The notes under the pieces are model-generated. The model searched no databases, was not told the origin of the DNA, and saw only the letters and a list, made by a program, of their open reading frames with translations. 64,000 nucleotides of DNA from Lobulomyces angularis (Eukaryota; Chytridiomycota; Chytridiomycetes; Lobulomycetales; Lobulomycetaceae). Of the stretch, positions 33,701 through 46,799 are shown one piece after another; the first letter of the stretch is position 1; the number at the start of each line of letters is the position of its first letter. The stretch is taken from contig JADHYX010000010.1 in assembly GCA_027604685.1 (NCBI GenBank), positions 1-64,000 of the forward strand. Reading direction: 5' to 3'. A program made the position numbers and the translations under genes.

Positions 33701-36700
33701 CGAATAAATTTTTAATTACATTAATTGATAGATTTGAGTTATTAAACTGGCTTAGTGGTACTTTCAACCTTAAAATAAAAGTATTAAATTTTCTTTTCAG
33801 GAATTACTCAGGTTAAGGTTCCTCCATCAGAATTACAATTTCCAACTTTAATTCCACACCTTTCTGTGGATTCAATGCAGTGGGTTTCGCTGGCGGAAGA
33901 GTTTTTACAGTTGCTAATAATAATATTAACAGAGAGAACAAGATTATGTGGGGAAAGTTTTGAAGCAGAACTTTTCAGGGAAGTTATTCACCATTTAGCA
34001 ACGCAAACTAACGGTATGGCATTTTCTGAGCTGAATAAGAGAATAGCAGTCCGATTGAATGATTTTGGCGACTCTAACGTTTCTGAGGCAACTTTAGAAA
34101 AGTAATCGAAATTATTGTTTATCATTTTAACTTTATACTTAGAGTGTTAAATAAAGTGGCGAAGTTCAAATTTCCAGAAGGGATAGCAGATTTTGGATTA
34201 TATGAATTGAAAGATGAATATTACAGTCAGATAGATTGTTGGTTTTGGCATTACACAAGGAACCAACGAGAGGAAATTGAGGCGATACTTGCAAAAAAAG
34301 GGATTAAAAATAATATGTCATTACCTTTTTATGACACAGACGGCATTAGTATTACGTTGCCTTCAATCAAGCCACTTTCCGCAAATTTTTTATCATTGAA
34401 TAAAATCATTTTAAGTAAAACATTTATTAAAATTTTATTGGTTTCTCTCTGGAATGTTACCAGAACTGTAACTGAACAAAATCAGCAATTTCCTCCTGTA
34501 AGAAACGATGCAGTTGTTTCCTCTGTGCTGCATCTGCTATTTTGCTCAATCGTGATTGGAAAAGAAGAATTTTTAAAACTGTGCGTAACTCAAAAAGTTC
34601 AAATTTTCCCTACTCCCTACACAAAGCAAAAAGAAACTGATGAGGGGTTAACTGTTATGGAACTCATATTGGAATTACTTGAATGTTCTGAAGAAGAAAC
34701 GTTTTTGAAAGATTTTATAGTGCGGCTAAAGGTTTTGGTGAATGAATTTGAAAGAACCGAGAGCGGACTTTTGATTATTACGGAGTGGAAAGCCAAAATA
34801 AGAGAAAAGTTTGGGCTGAAAGAAGGAAATTATGTTACAGAAAAGGATAAAATTTTAAAAAAAAAAAATCAGTCTAAAGCTGATGCTAAACAACGTAGAT
34901 TAAAAGTAATGGATCAATTCAATTCTCAACAAAAACAGTTTAAGACAAATTTCGAATCAGATTTAAACAATGTTGACTCACTCTATGTTCCCAAACCTGC
35001 AACTAATTTAAATACTTTAATCACTGAAAAAAGTTGGGATTTTCCAGAGGGTACTTGTATAGTTTGTCAAGAAGGAGCAAGTGGAGATGGCGAGCATCTT
35101 TACGGAATGTTAGCCTTAATTCAGCCTAGTATGATACAAAGAAATTTGAACTTTTCAAGTAAAGAATCTGTAGAGGAGGCTTTAAACGTCCCTCCATCAC
35201 TGGATACAAATTTAAATCATTCAGTTGATGAAGAGGTTACTAATATCAAATATCCCCCCACTTTTACTAATACCCCTGGATTGCAAGCTACTTCTTGTGG
35301 CCACCTAATGCACTTTCATTGCTTTAAGAATTATACGGGATCACTTGTTATACGACATCAAGCTCAGCTAACGAGAAACCATCCGGAAAATTTGGACCGG
35401 AAGGAATTTATGTGTCCACTTTGTAAAAGTTTGGGGTATTTTGCAAAGTTGATTAATATTGCTTTTAAATTTTTTTAGAAACTGTTTACTACCTATTCTA
35501 TGGAGTGAAAAAAAGGAAACTTTAAATTGGTGCTTAAACAATGACAAAAATAGTGAGGAAGAGAGTTTTTTTTCCTTTGCTAATTACTGGAACACTAATT
35601 TAAAGGCAAAGATTAAAAAACAAATTGAAAAGAATAATTTTGAGGAAGACGTTGAAATGGGCGAAAGCACTAGAACGGAACACTCTGTATTTCAAAGTTT
35701 TCATGATAACAGTTGTAAACTAATCTCGGGATTAAATAATGCATTAGAGTTACATTATACAACAGATACGCACATAACTTCCACAACCAATTTCACTGAG
35801 CCCGCAATTCCAGGCAGATTTCCTTCAGATAGAAATTCAGTATCTTTAAAAGTTTCTGAAATTCAAAGATACAGTAAGCTATTGGAAACCGTTATGACAT
35901 TAGCTTACCATCACATAAACCAAGGATACGAGCATGAGGATTTTGGCCTTAAACTCTTGGATTTATTGTGGGAAACTTTCTTTTACACGATTTCTTGTGT
36001 GGAAATTTTATCAAGAGGAGTTATAGGAAATTCTGTTGATATTTTGGGTAGCACTAAAGCTGAAGCTAATGGCTTTGTTTACACAGGAGTGTTGGAAAAT
36101 AGTAGTGAACAGAATCTTACTTTGCTGAGAGTTCTTTCAGAAACTATTATGACACAATCAACTTTTGCAACACAGGATGCTAAAGTAGAAGAACAACTTT
36201 TATTAAGGGTATCAGAGTTCTTCAAAAGTTTGTTTTTTGGACTTATAGACCCAAAATCAGCTCCTGAGTTCATTAATGAACTTTCTAATAATAATGGAGA
36301 AGACTTAAACAATCCATTATTAACGGAAGATACAATATTTTCACTATTAGTGGAATGTACCATGTCTGCTCTTCCAGTCTTGGGAGTTGTTGAATTCGCC
36401 GAAGTTCAAAAGTTTATTGGAATATTATGGGCTTTGGAAATCGTAAAATGTCTAGTTGGCGTCATAGAAAGCGTAGGAGTAATGCATGACAGCTGGTGTT
36501 CAGATCCAAAGTTTTCTTCTTTTAACTTTCCAACTCAAGCTAATGTTAGCGATAGAAAAGGCAAGAAATTAGTTAGTGATAACATGGGCATTAATGATGG
36601 TGCCGAAGACTCTGAAATTAAATCTTTTTTTTCTTGGCTAATGATATCATTGGGAATGAAACCAGATGTTATTCAATACACAAAAAAAATGGTTACCTCA

Positions 36701-37687
36701 TCAGTTCTCCTAACTCTTACAAAGGCAGTGTGCTTACCCTTTCTGCGAAAAACTTGCTTATTAGTGCACGCCAAATTTGGAGTTATAGCACCGGGGCTGG
36801 ATGAATCTACAACATCATTAAAAGCTGATTTAGGACTTGAAAATGAAGCTTTAGGAGATGTTGCTGATGAATATACTAGACTTTGTCGATATCTTAATTT
36901 ACCATTAGTGGAAAGTGTTTGCTCTAACAAGACGATGAACGACGAAACTTTGTCCAAATTAATATCTGGTTGGTGTGTTCATCTTTCACAATATGATTTA
37001 TCACATTTCTACCACGCTAAGGTTCCTATGGATGTGAACTTTAAAGAAATTGATGAGGACAAAGAACGACTCTTGACTTTAGCACTACCATCGATTTATA
37101 GCTTAGTTAATCTACCAAATAGACTTGACATTTTGTTCGAGGAAAGCAAGAAGCAGATCTGTAAAAGGTGTCTAAACATTCCTCAAAACCCAGCAGTTTG
37201 TTTGCTTTGTGGCTTAATTGTTTGCCATCAAAGTTTTTGTTGTCAAGAGGGAGATGATGGTGAATGCAATTTACACTGTAATTCGTAAGTATTTTCTTTC
37301 CAAAATAAATATAGCTCAAATGTTTAATTAGGTGTGGTGGAACCATTGGCATATTTTTTATTGTTAAGAAGTGTATTATTCTATTCTTGAGTTATGGAAA
37401 TGGCTGCTTGTTGGATGCTCCTTATCTGGATTCTCATGGTGAAGTGGATATTGGATTAAGGTAATGAATTAATAAGCTGTGGTATAAAATTATCATATGT
37501 AGGCGCGGAAGACCATTGTACTTAAATGCAAAAAGATACAATGAAATTAGAAAGCTGTGGCTGTCTCATTCAATACCTAGTCATATTGCAAGAAAAATAG
37601 AACAAAGTTTTGACACAGGAGGTTGGATTACAATGGTATGTTGTATAGTTATGGAAATTTATTAAAGATTATTTTTTTTTATAGTGA
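30796..37687 (+). CDS. UBR1: UBR1-type N-recognin E3 ubiquitin ligase
   Basis: Recognises destabilising N-terminal residues and ubiquitinates the substrate. Domains in order: UBR box (KCGKFF ... CRDCAMDATCVLC ... DHDGHSTSF ... CDCGDNEAW) for basic N-termini; a ClpS-like domain (CPYCVILWNDEVHSFQEVI) for bulky hydrophobic N-termini; the long helical middle; a RING-H2 finger (CIVCQEG ... CGHLMHFHCF ... CPLCKSLG); and the C-terminal autoinhibitory region with a cysteine cluster (CLLCGLIVCHQSFCC) and GRPLYLNAKRY. About 1850-1900 residues. The final exon contains only the stop codon, after WITM. Introns are many in the first half and few in the second, where one exon exceeds 1.8 kb. Convergent with the PLP-binding protein gene. 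Confidence 0.95.
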
Positions 37688-37839
37688 CGATATTCCACAC
37701 AAACAGCAGCTAGAATTTAAAGGTATAAAGTTAATTGAATATTAATTTAGTATAAAATTGTTTCTATATTTAATAAATATATTTATTATTGGATTAAATT
37801 TGAGATCCATTTAATTGTCCAGTCATTGCAAAGCTCAGA

Positions 37840-38833
37840 CTAACTATTGTAATTTCTTTGGCCAAATATCCCACTCCCTACCCTCACATTAGTGGAGCCC
37901 ATTTTTATTGCATTCTCAAAGTCGTTAGACATTCCCATTGACAATTCCAACTTAATATTCAACTGCTCTTCAAGTAAATCCCTGCATTTCAGTAAGCACT
38001 TAGAAAATAATAGTTTAGATAGTTCCAAAGCTAAAAAATACTTCAAAATCAGGATTCTTCATATTTGGCAAATCAGGATTTGCAAACCCAATTGTCATTA
38101 AACCAGCTAAATCCAAAAAGTGGCATTCAGTTATAACGTGCTTTGCAAACTGGACAGCATCATTTGGATGTATCCCAGACTTACCTAAATAAAAAATAAT
38201 TCATAAAAATTAAAATTTGGAACTTAAAAGTTAGTTACTCTCTTCTCCACTAGTGTTCACTTGAATGTAGACCTTTAGTTTTTCTTTCCTAATTTCACAA
38301 GCTTTGTTTAAAGAATTTGCAGCCTTAACGCTACCTGTAAAAGAAATGTCAACAACAGAAAAAATTAGTAGGAAACCTAAAGTTTCCACCAAAAATAAAT
38401 TTGGAACAGCAGCTAAAGCTTTTGCTTTGTTTGATTGTAAGGTACCAATAAAATGCCAATTTATATCTTTCGGTAACTATTTTTGGTCATTAATTAACCA
38501 TTTATAAGTAAAAGTTTTTTTGGGGTATGAAGTGTTTTACGTACAACTTCTGCTTTTTCAACTAACTCCTGCACCTAAAAAAAATTTGAATTCCAAAATA
38601 GCAGATAGCATTAGCACTTACATACTAAAAATTTTAAATTACAGACTTCTCTAATGACTTACATTTTCCCCAAAATGTCGCTGGCCACAATTATAAATTG
38701 ATAATATATCCTCAATAGGTTTAGTTTTGCTAACTGCAACTAATCTTACATTGTTAGGAATTTTTTTTTTTATTTCTTCTAAATTGATTTTCAATTCTTC
38801 AGATCGTAACATTGTTGTCATTCTCCTCAACAT
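37840..38833 (-). CDS. PLPBP: PLP homeostasis protein (YggS / PLPBP family)
   Basis: Binds pyridoxal 5'-phosphate and buffers the free cofactor. Fold-type III motifs in order: [12 protein letters not shown] (PLP Lys), [40 protein letters not shown] and the hallmark [13 protein letters not shown] with [12 protein letters not shown]. About 245 residues over several exons. One intron has a TACTAAT branch site. The first ATG ([11 protein letters not shown]) adds a short basic leader, which could be a weak mitochondrial signal; internal ATGs at codons 5 and 8 are alternatives. Convergent with UBR1 (152-base gap). Confidence 0.92.
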
Positions 38834-39502
38834 CAATTTCAATTAGAAAAAAAAAATGAATGTGGAACTTTTTTTATCAACCATTACAAACAGACTTTTT
38901 TAACCTGATATACTTAATGCTATTTCTGGAAGTGACTGATACAATTTATTACTGTATTATGTTGTCGTTTTGTAATAGTTTTGGATATCTCCTTAAAAAC
39001 TTTTTTGAAAAGCTGATTGTTTTCTCTTGTCCTTTTATTCCAGACCAGTACTATCAAAAATGCGAACACATATAAAATTAGTCAAGATTAAAAATAGAGG
39101 GTATATTGAATCACAAAAGTTTTATATAAAGCTCCACTTATGCTTCCTTTCCCAGCCATTAATCTTCTACATTAAACATAAAATATATTGGATGTATTTA
39201 ATATAATTCGCTAAGCATACTACTTAAAAATAACTTTGGGTTTGCTTTCTATCTTTTAGTTAATGCTCCCAAATTTTATACTCTCTTTATCAAACTAATA
39301 AACTTTTGTATCATTAAACAAGAATCTACTGGATTGAGCGACAGAGGTATATGCAGAGTATGAACATGCTCTTATTGAAGTAACAGTATTCAGTTGCACG
39401 CGTAAAAAAAAATTGCATTTATCTAATATTTTTTGCAACAAAATCATAAAAAAACGCGTAAAAACCAGAAAAATTTCATAATTCTTAAAGTAGCAAATTT
39501 AC
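38834..39502. other. Divergent promoter region between PLPBP and LRRC23
   Basis: About 670 bases, AT-rich. A 71-codon open stretch at 38860-39075 on the plus strand is Phe/Leu-rich with no splice context or recognisable motif, and I do not call it. No repeat or RNA gene seen. Confidence 0.5.
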
Positions 39503-41052
39503 ATGGATTTGAAAGAAAGCATCGAAACTACCTCCAATCATGGTTTCTCAATTGGAGATGAACCAAATCAGTCTCAAAATGATCAAGACTCCAACAGTAT
39601 ACAAGAAAAATTAAGCAGCACAGGCTTTAGTAGTGGAAACATCCCTACTGAGGCAATTCAAGTACAAAACGATGCAGATTCTATTTTAAGTAACCAAAAC
39701 GAGAGTTTTTTGGAAGGGGAAAATGAAGAAACATACAATAACACCAATCACTTAAGTCAACCAAAAAAAGCTGGAGTAAATGATTTTAATACAAAGCCAT
39801 TAACGGTAGAAATGATTGCACAAGGTATTTCACTACTGGCCCGAACTGGAAATGGTAATTCCCACGCTTATACTAGACTGGAATTGCATAATCTTAATAT
39901 CACGAGTATTGATGTATTAGAAACATTTTGCCATCTACGTTATTTGGTAGGAAACTTGATGAACTCATTAGTTACTCACTATTTTGATTTACTATAGAAT
40001 TTAAGTAATAATTCCATACAAAATATCGACGTCTTAGCACCACTAGAGTACTTACTTTCAGTAGATTTAAGTAATAATCATCTCCACAATATCCCAAATG
40101 TGCTGGATAGAAGAAAGTATTTACAGCAAGCAAATTTTAGTAAAAATAGAATTACAAGTATGAATGTTTCAAATTGGCACTTGTTGACATGGTTAAATTT
40201 AAACGGTAGTGAAATGTTTTTTACATCAAAAACTGACAGTTTTTTTAATTTATTTAATAATGCATTTGAATTACTAATTATTTTTTAACACAAAATAGAA
40301 AATAGATTAAAAGAACTTTGTTTGCATGCATTTCCTAGTTTGGTGCATTTAGAATGCAGGTCAAACTTATTGGTAAACACCTGTGGTATAAACGTACCAT
40401 CCTTGAAGAGACTTTACTTGGTAAGCGAGTTTATAGTTTAATTTTTTAATTTTTGCAGGCAAACAATCAAATAGAAAAACTTGGAGAATTGGAAAATTTG
40501 ATTCACTTGCAACTTTTACATTTAAGAGATAATAAATTAGAAGTACTTGATAATCTTTGTGAAGAATTAAAAGAACTATCTTATTTAAACTTAAGGTATT
40601 ACAATAGGTTAAAAATACTGATCTGATCCATTTTTTTTCCAGAAATAATTTGATTTCCAGTTTAAATGAGATTGATAAGTTAAATGTTTTACCTAATCTT
40701 AAGTCTCTAGTGTTATTGCGTGAGTTTATTTTTAGTTGATAAAACTTAGTTTAAATAAAATTTATAGAAAACCCATTAGAAAACATTCCAAATTATCGTT
40801 TAGAAGTAATAATGAGGCTTCCGAGATTGGAAAAGTTAGACAAAGAAGGCATTAGCGAAGAAGAAAGGGAGGAAGCAATTCAGGTAAATCATACATTCTT
40901 AAGCTCTACTGATTATATTGAAAAAATATATATAGTTGAAGCTTCAACTTGCTGTTAGTAAAGAAAAAGAGGATGAAGCCAAGGGTGACGACAAGGATGA
41001 TTCATCAGATACATATAAGAAAGGGAATGAAGATGAGGAAGCAGATGAATAA
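39503..41052 (+). CDS. LRRC23: LRRC23-like leucine-rich repeat protein of the radial spoke
   Basis: About 390 residues. An N-terminal Ser/Asn/Glu-rich stretch of about 95 residues precedes the marker KPLTVEMIAQGISLLARTGN, which matches the TPLTEEMIKEGLSLLCKTGN box of animal LRRC23. About eight leucine-rich repeats follow (NLSNNSIQNIDVL, LYLANNQIEKLGEL, LHLRDNKLEVLDNL, LNLRNNLISSL), then the cap LVLLQNPLENIPNYRLEVI with LPRLEKLDKEGI and an acidic tail. LRRC23 is part of the radial spoke 3 head in motile cilia. Protein phosphatase regulator SDS22 has similar repeats but lacks the N-terminal box, so LRRC23 is preferred. Confidence 0.85.
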
Positions 41053-41261
41053 AAATTGATCCATACTTAGTATATTTATAAAATAGTAACCTTCAATAAA
41101 TGAGCATACATAAAAATAATTATCCCAAATATATTCAAAATAGAATTAAAAAAAAAAATTAACGTTGTACTTATTATTTTACTATGGAACTCTGGTTATT
41201 CCAATAATTTCTGCACTTAGTATCATACGAAGATTGAAGAAAGAAGTTAAAAAAGAAAAAA

Positions 41262-42152
41262 TTATATCTTTTTTTTGACGTTTTCTCTTAAAACTTCATT
41301 TAAAACGGATAAGTCGGGTGAACGATCAGAAGTTACATCACTTGTTAAGACTTCCTTGATCCTGGCAGATCTCTCAATTTCCAAACCTTGGGGCTGATCA
41401 GAAAATGCAACATCAACGTTGAGGCTAGCTATGGGATTACTCATTGCTACGTAACCTATTAAAAAAAAATGTAAGTACACATTAAATTGATAAAGTGTAG
41501 AAATATATCATTCTCTCAAAAAAAAAAAAAAAAAATGGTATTTGATAAATTACTATGTAAAAAGCACTGTTCAATCTTTTTTTCTAGATTTTTGTAAGTT
41601 ACAAAATCTTTGCTAGAATAATACAAGGATAATAGTTGTGCCTCCCTTTTATCTGAGAGCTTTTTCGAAAATTTCAAATTATTGAGAAATCTAGCTTGTT
41701 TAATCTTATTGCGAAAAATTTCACTTTCAGTTGTTTTTTTCCTTGAAGTCGCATTGTTATGGATGGTTTTACTACTATTTGATTTTGAACCTGCCGGTTG
41801 AATGTTTAATCCCGCAGATTCCCTAAATTTCCATTAAAACTGAGTAATAAATGTAAAAAAATTTCCAATACCTAAACTTCACGATATCCTCATTCAAAAT
41901 GTTATTTTCATTCTTCAATTTCTCGTTGTAACTTTTTAAGGTTTGCTTTTCAGATAATTTTTTCCTATTAGCTTCATCCAAATACGATTTTCTAAGTAAT
42001 CTCATTTGAAAATTGAAATTTTTTTTTGGATCAAGTGGTTTGAATGTTAAACTGCTTTTGTTCTCTTTATATTGTTTAGAAAGTGCTCCCACTTTGGTAT
42101 AATCCAAATTTTCATTTATCTTGTTGAGAATGCTTTTGGAGCTTCCTCTCAT
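41262..42152 (-). CDS. PET123: Mitochondrial small ribosomal subunit protein mS26 (PET123-like)
   Basis: Three exons give about 260 residues. The order is: GALSKQYKENKSSLTFKP; a helical segment MRLLRKSYLDEANRKKL like the RKFLIEAFRKEE segment of yeast Pet123; a Lys/Ser-rich linker; then AQLLSLYYSSKDFVTYKNLEKKI, which lines up with the [22 protein letters not shown] segment; and a third exon with a conserved-looking C-terminus (SPDLSVLNEVLREN). Assignment is by this ordered similarity, which is moderate. The second intron is about 96 bases with a poly(T) run. It starts MRGSSKSILNK. Divergent from STOML2, another mitochondrial gene, 235 bases apart. Confidence 0.7.
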
Positions 42153-42387
42153 TGTTAATACTATAAAATAAACTGACTTTTTAATCAACCTTAAACAATG
42201 GAATTTTAACAAAAAATTCAAAAGCTATTCAAAAATATAATATATCTCTCTACAATTCAAAAGAAATTTTACCAGCAATAAAAATTCAAAAGTCAATTTT
42301 TAATTTGTTCCACGTTGAATTGTTACTATCTTAACTATTTTTTATTTGGAATAAAAAAAAAAAAAAAAAATTGATAGTATATTCTCC

Positions 42388-43859
42388 ATGATTACTACTC
42401 TACTAAGAGGCCAAAATAAAAATTTTCTTTTTAAAGATGTTAAATTAATAAATCAAATTAGATTCCAATCCGCGTATTCTGGTAAAAATCAGTATAAACA
42501 ATTACGGCCAGCTTTACCTACCAATACGGTAAGATGCTTTAACAATTTTTTTTAATGTAAACATTCCTTTAATGTACTAGATCATTAAGTTTGTTCCTCA
42601 GCAGGAGGCTTGGATTTTGGAGAGGATGGGAAAATTTCATAAAATTTTACCTCCAGGTAATTCGAACGTTTTTTATGATTTTTTTTTGTTTTTTATAAAT
42701 TTTAGGGTTAGCTATAATGGTTCCTGTAATTGATTCAATTCGTTATGTTAAATCTCTGAAAGAAACCACAGTAGAAATTCCTGCCCAAAGCGCCATTACT
42801 CAAGATAATGTGACACTGGAATTAGATGGTGTTCTTTATTACAAAGTTATCGATCCTTATAAGGTTTGTAAAATTTTAATGCTAATAGAGAGAAAATTTA
42901 GAATTTTAAGGAAAAAGTTTGTGTAGTACTACTCCTTATAAAATCTTTTATCAATACTGAAACAAAATTTATACTTTTAAGTTTTATATACATTTGTTAG
43001 AGCAGCATACTTAAATATATATTGAATTTAGGCGAGTTACGGAATTTCGGACAGTGATTTCGCAGTTTCGCAGTTAGCACAAACGACCATGAGAGCTGAA
43101 ATTGGACAGCTTACATTGGATAAGACCCTTTCACAGCGCACTCAATTAAATTTAAATATTGTGGAGGCCATAAATGTTGCAGCGGCAGATTGGGGTATTA
43201 AATGCTTGAGATACGAAATTCGGGATATACATCCACCTGATAATGTAGTTGCAAGTATGCATCAGATGGTCAGTGCGGAAAGAAAGAAAAGAGCAGAGAT
43301 TGTAAGTCTTAAATTTATTTATTTATTTTGCTTGAAAATTTAATTTGTTGTAATACGCACCTAGTTAGAATCAGAGGGTGCTAGGTAAACTATAATTTGC
43401 TACATTTTTAATAATTGAATTTCTTTTTTATTTTATTTAGGCAAAGTTCGATTAATATTGCAGAAGGTCAAAAACGTATGTAATGTTGAAGGAAAGTTAA
43501 TTTAAAATTTTTTAATTGTGATATTAGAATCAGTGATTTTGGAGTCTGAAGCTCTAAAAACAAAACATTTGAATCAGGCTGCTGGTGAAGCTGGGGCTAT
43601 CGTTTTAAGAGCACAAGCAACTTCACAATCTATCAAAGAAATTTCTGATGCAATATCAAAAGCTGGATTAAGTGGAAAGGACGCAGTTGGTTTATCAGTT
43701 GCAGAAAAGTATGTGGATGCCTTTAGCCTTCTTGCGAAAAAAGGAAATACTGTAATTTTACCCTCGAATGTAGGTGATATCAGCAGTATGGTTAGTCAAA
43801 GTTTAGCGATCTTTAAAGGAGTAAGCAATACCTTAGACAACGGGGGAGAAAAAAAATGA
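42388..43859 (+). CDS. STOML2: Stomatin-like protein 2 (mitochondrial SPFH protein)
   Basis: About 335 residues. The first exon (MITTLLRGQNKNFLF ...) is basic and hydroxylated, as a mitochondrial presequence. Then comes the SLP-2 body: FVPQQEAWILERMGKFHKIL, LDGVLYYKVIDPYK, ASYGISDSDFAVSQLAQTTM, a DxxLSQR-type turn (TLSQRTQLN) and the helix LESEGARQSSINIAEGQKQ. This last part is built from two very short exons of 22-34 bases, whose phases fit exactly. The C-terminus has AEKYVDAFSLLAKKGNTVIL. SLP-2 scaffolds cardiolipin-rich inner membrane domains and proteases. Confidence 0.93.
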
Positions 43860-44014
43860 TCTATCAACATTTTTTGGTTTAGTTTTTAGTATACATATTT
43901 TGAATTACTGAATCTTAATAAATTTACTTTAATTATTTATACAAAAATATCTTTTCACCATATAACTATAGTTGTTTGTTTAGGCCGAGAAAATTACGAA
44001 ATTACACACTATAC

Positions 44015-45652
44015 CTAATTGAACTCCCAGTCATGACAATCTTCACAATTTTTCTGAACTACGCATCTGGGAACATCAAATTTTGTTTCTATCATTTTCA
44101 AGACTTTTTCTATTCCATGATTCCTAATATCCACCTTACTCTTTATATTTATCCTACTATTAAATTTATCTCGATCATCTTCATCTGTATAGGTACATAT
44201 TTTTCCAACATGACATTTACTTTGCATAGCATCTGGAATAGAATATACAGTTAGTTAATATTTTTAATATTTTGATACATCCCCCCCAATAACAAACACT
44301 ACTTGTCCCAGTGCAGATTCCTAAAAATATCGGATCCCCGTCATTACCAAAATGGTAAATTGGTAAGGTTGCTAAAAATTCTTCATAATATTTCTTTTTA
44401 ACATCCACATTTGGAGGAACATCTGGCAACAGCCCAATTCTCTCTGCAAACAGTAAATCTCCTGGTGCCTCATAGGCAAATGCCGGTATATTATTTGTTA
44501 ATGCCACTAAGCTTGCCAGACTACCACCTAAATATGACATATTACGAGTAAGTACGAGGATTGCTACGGAATATACTTGGAAGGGTAGAAAAAAAAATTA
44601 CCAAGAGAATGGCCAGTCAACCAAATACTAATATGAGGGTACATAGATCTAATTGCTACATATATCGTTTGTGCTAAATTATAATACGAATCCGCGAAGT
44701 TGGTATTCGTGGATAAACATTGAGAATCACACATTCCCTTCGCTGAGGCACAATTGCAAACTGTTTTCCACGAATAGTCAACATATGCACAACAACAACT
44801 AAACATTTTATTATCCTGTAAACCATCTTCAGTTTTAATCAAAGTGAAACTAGAATTGTTACATTTAATTTGTCTCTTAGACTCGTTTCTCCACTACCTA
44901 TCCATTGAGGTGAAGTTCCTTTCAAAGTTATAACCATTACCTTGTCATCTTCGTCAACATAAATGTAACCCCTAAAATTCAGTAAGTGAGAAAATTTCTT
45001 TTGTTTTACCTCACCTTATCCCATCCCGCTCCCATCCAAAATTTACATTCTATAATATAATTTAATCAGCAATTTGTATTAAACATGATATAGTATTTTT
45101 CTTTATATAAATATGTGGAAATATTAAAGAAAAATGTTGCCCTCATCAAACACTCAATTTACACAAGTGCAAAAAGAACTAAATGACACTTACATCAGAC
45201 CAGTTACCAACAACATCAATCCACTTATCCCTTTTAGTGGGCTCATAATATCCATTACTACTCATCTGGGCCAAAGCTAGTACCGTTTGTTTATCAGTTT
45301 CATCCGGATATCTTGATAATAAAGAGTCTCCTTTTTTTGGCCGTTGCAAAGTCATAAAACTTTGAAAGTCATTTGACTGAAAGTTAAGTTCTTCGCTCAA
45401 CTTGTTGTTCCGCATATCACTTTTTATTGAAACTCTTCTTAGATGCTTTACACTAAATTTTTGGTTTTTTATAGAATTGATACTAACTCCGTTGTTGTGA
45501 TCAAATTTTAGTTGCTTGACTGTGTTTGAATTGGAGTGCAAAATGTGCCGAAGCGATAAATGTGAAACTTGCATATCATCAAATTCTCCATTAAAGATCT
45601 TCGATGCAACTAGAGTTGACAATAACCTCAATAACATGAAAATCAGTTGCAT
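44015..45652 (-). CDS. ATG15: ATG15-like autophagic body lipase
   Basis: Vacuolar phospholipase that breaks down autophagic bodies. The N-terminus (MQLIFMLLRLLSTLVA) is a signal anchor; an in-frame ATG at 45745 would add 31 residues and a longer hydrophobic part. Motifs in order: a central region ending IWLTGHSLG, which splices to GSLASLVAL and so restores the lipase elbow GHSLGG with its Ser; then HFGNDGDPIFLGICTG with the Asp; KCHVGKICTY; and RNHGIEKVL with a likely catalytic His. The last segment PRCVVQKNCEDCHDWEF matches the Cys-rich end of fungal Atg15. Length is about 440 residues. Divergent from HIS3, with starts 103 bases apart. Confidence 0.92.
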
Positions 45653-45754
45653 TTTTATATAAGAGGATGTCAAAGTTAGCAAAAAACAAAAATAAAAAAC
45701 TGTTTTTTTTATAATAAAATTTTTAGTTTTTTGTCCAATAAACAAAATATAATT

Positions 45755-46584
45755 ATGTCTAAATTAAGAAGAAGTGAGGTTAAAAGAAAAACCAATGAAA
45801 CCGATATATATATTTCCTTAACTTTTGACTCTTTTGTGGACCAAGTATTTCTTACAGTTAACAATTATCATTAATAATTTTATTAACAAGAAAATTGAAA
45901 TCAATTCTGGCATTGGTTTTTTGGACCACGTATAATAAATCTAAACTTAATAGAAATATTTAACTTAACAAATTTACAGATGCTCCACGCGTTGGCGAAG
46001 CATTCCAGATGGTCCTTAATTTTATCCTGTAGTGGTAAGGTAAGATTTTGAAGTGTTAATGTTAACGAGGTTTTAGGAGACTTGCATATTGACGATCATC
46101 ATTCCGTTGAAGATATCGGAATTACTTTAGGCTTGGCATGGAAGAATGCTTTAGGTGAACCTAAAGGCATAAAAAGGTATGGGTACGCCTATGCTCCATT
46201 GGATGAAGTAAAATTTAAAAAAAATTTTGATATTTAACATGAAAAATTAAATGTAAGGCTTTGAGTAGAGCAGTAGTAGATATTTCTGGACGACCATTCG
46301 CATGTATAGACCTGGGTTTGAAAAGGGAATTTTTAGGAAAATTAAGTTGTGAAATGATACCTCATTTTTTTGAAAGTTTTGCAACTTCGGCTGGAATTAC
46401 CTTACATGTAGATGTCTTAAAAGGCGTGAACGATCATCATAGGTTACATTTAATTATTTGAAACTAATTATCAATTACGCACCATAGATCTGAAAGTTCT
46501 TTTAAGGCGCTTGCATTGGCATTAAAAGAGGCTGTTTCCTATTCAGGAAGTAATGACATTCCAAGTACAAAAGGAACACTGTGA
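45755..46584 (+). CDS. HIS3: Imidazoleglycerol-phosphate dehydratase
   Basis: Sixth step of histidine synthesis. Six exons give about 205 residues. The family signatures are complete: [16 protein letters not shown] across an intron, [14 protein letters not shown] (first HHxxED Mn site), [30 protein letters not shown] and the second metal motif [19 protein letters not shown], again split by an intron. The start [18 protein letters not shown] is normal. No other histidine gene lies in the window, as expected for a dispersed fungal pathway. Confidence 0.96.
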
Positions 46585-46799
46585 ATTAATTTTCTTTGTA
46601 ACAAACTTTTTTTGTTTCTCCATGATAGAATTTATGCTTCATCTTAATTATTACTTAAAAAATAGAATTTGTTTATTTGTTTACAATGAAAATGTCTTTT
46701 ATTTAAATTCTATATTACTATAGTGTTTTTATGAATAGGGATTTAAAAAAGTACAGTTTAATTTAATATTGCTAATGAGATTCCTGAATTATGCTGAGG

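Noticed and set aside
39503..41052. SDS22 (protein phosphatase 1 regulator) as identity of the leucine-rich repeat gene
   Set aside because: The KPLTVEMIAQGISLLARTGN box before the repeats and the NP...LEKLDKE cap match LRRC23, not SDS22.
41262..41480. Separate small gene starting inside the last exon of mS26
   Set aside because: The frame joins the upstream exon in phase (A|GT) and completes the mS26 C-terminus, so one gene is simpler.
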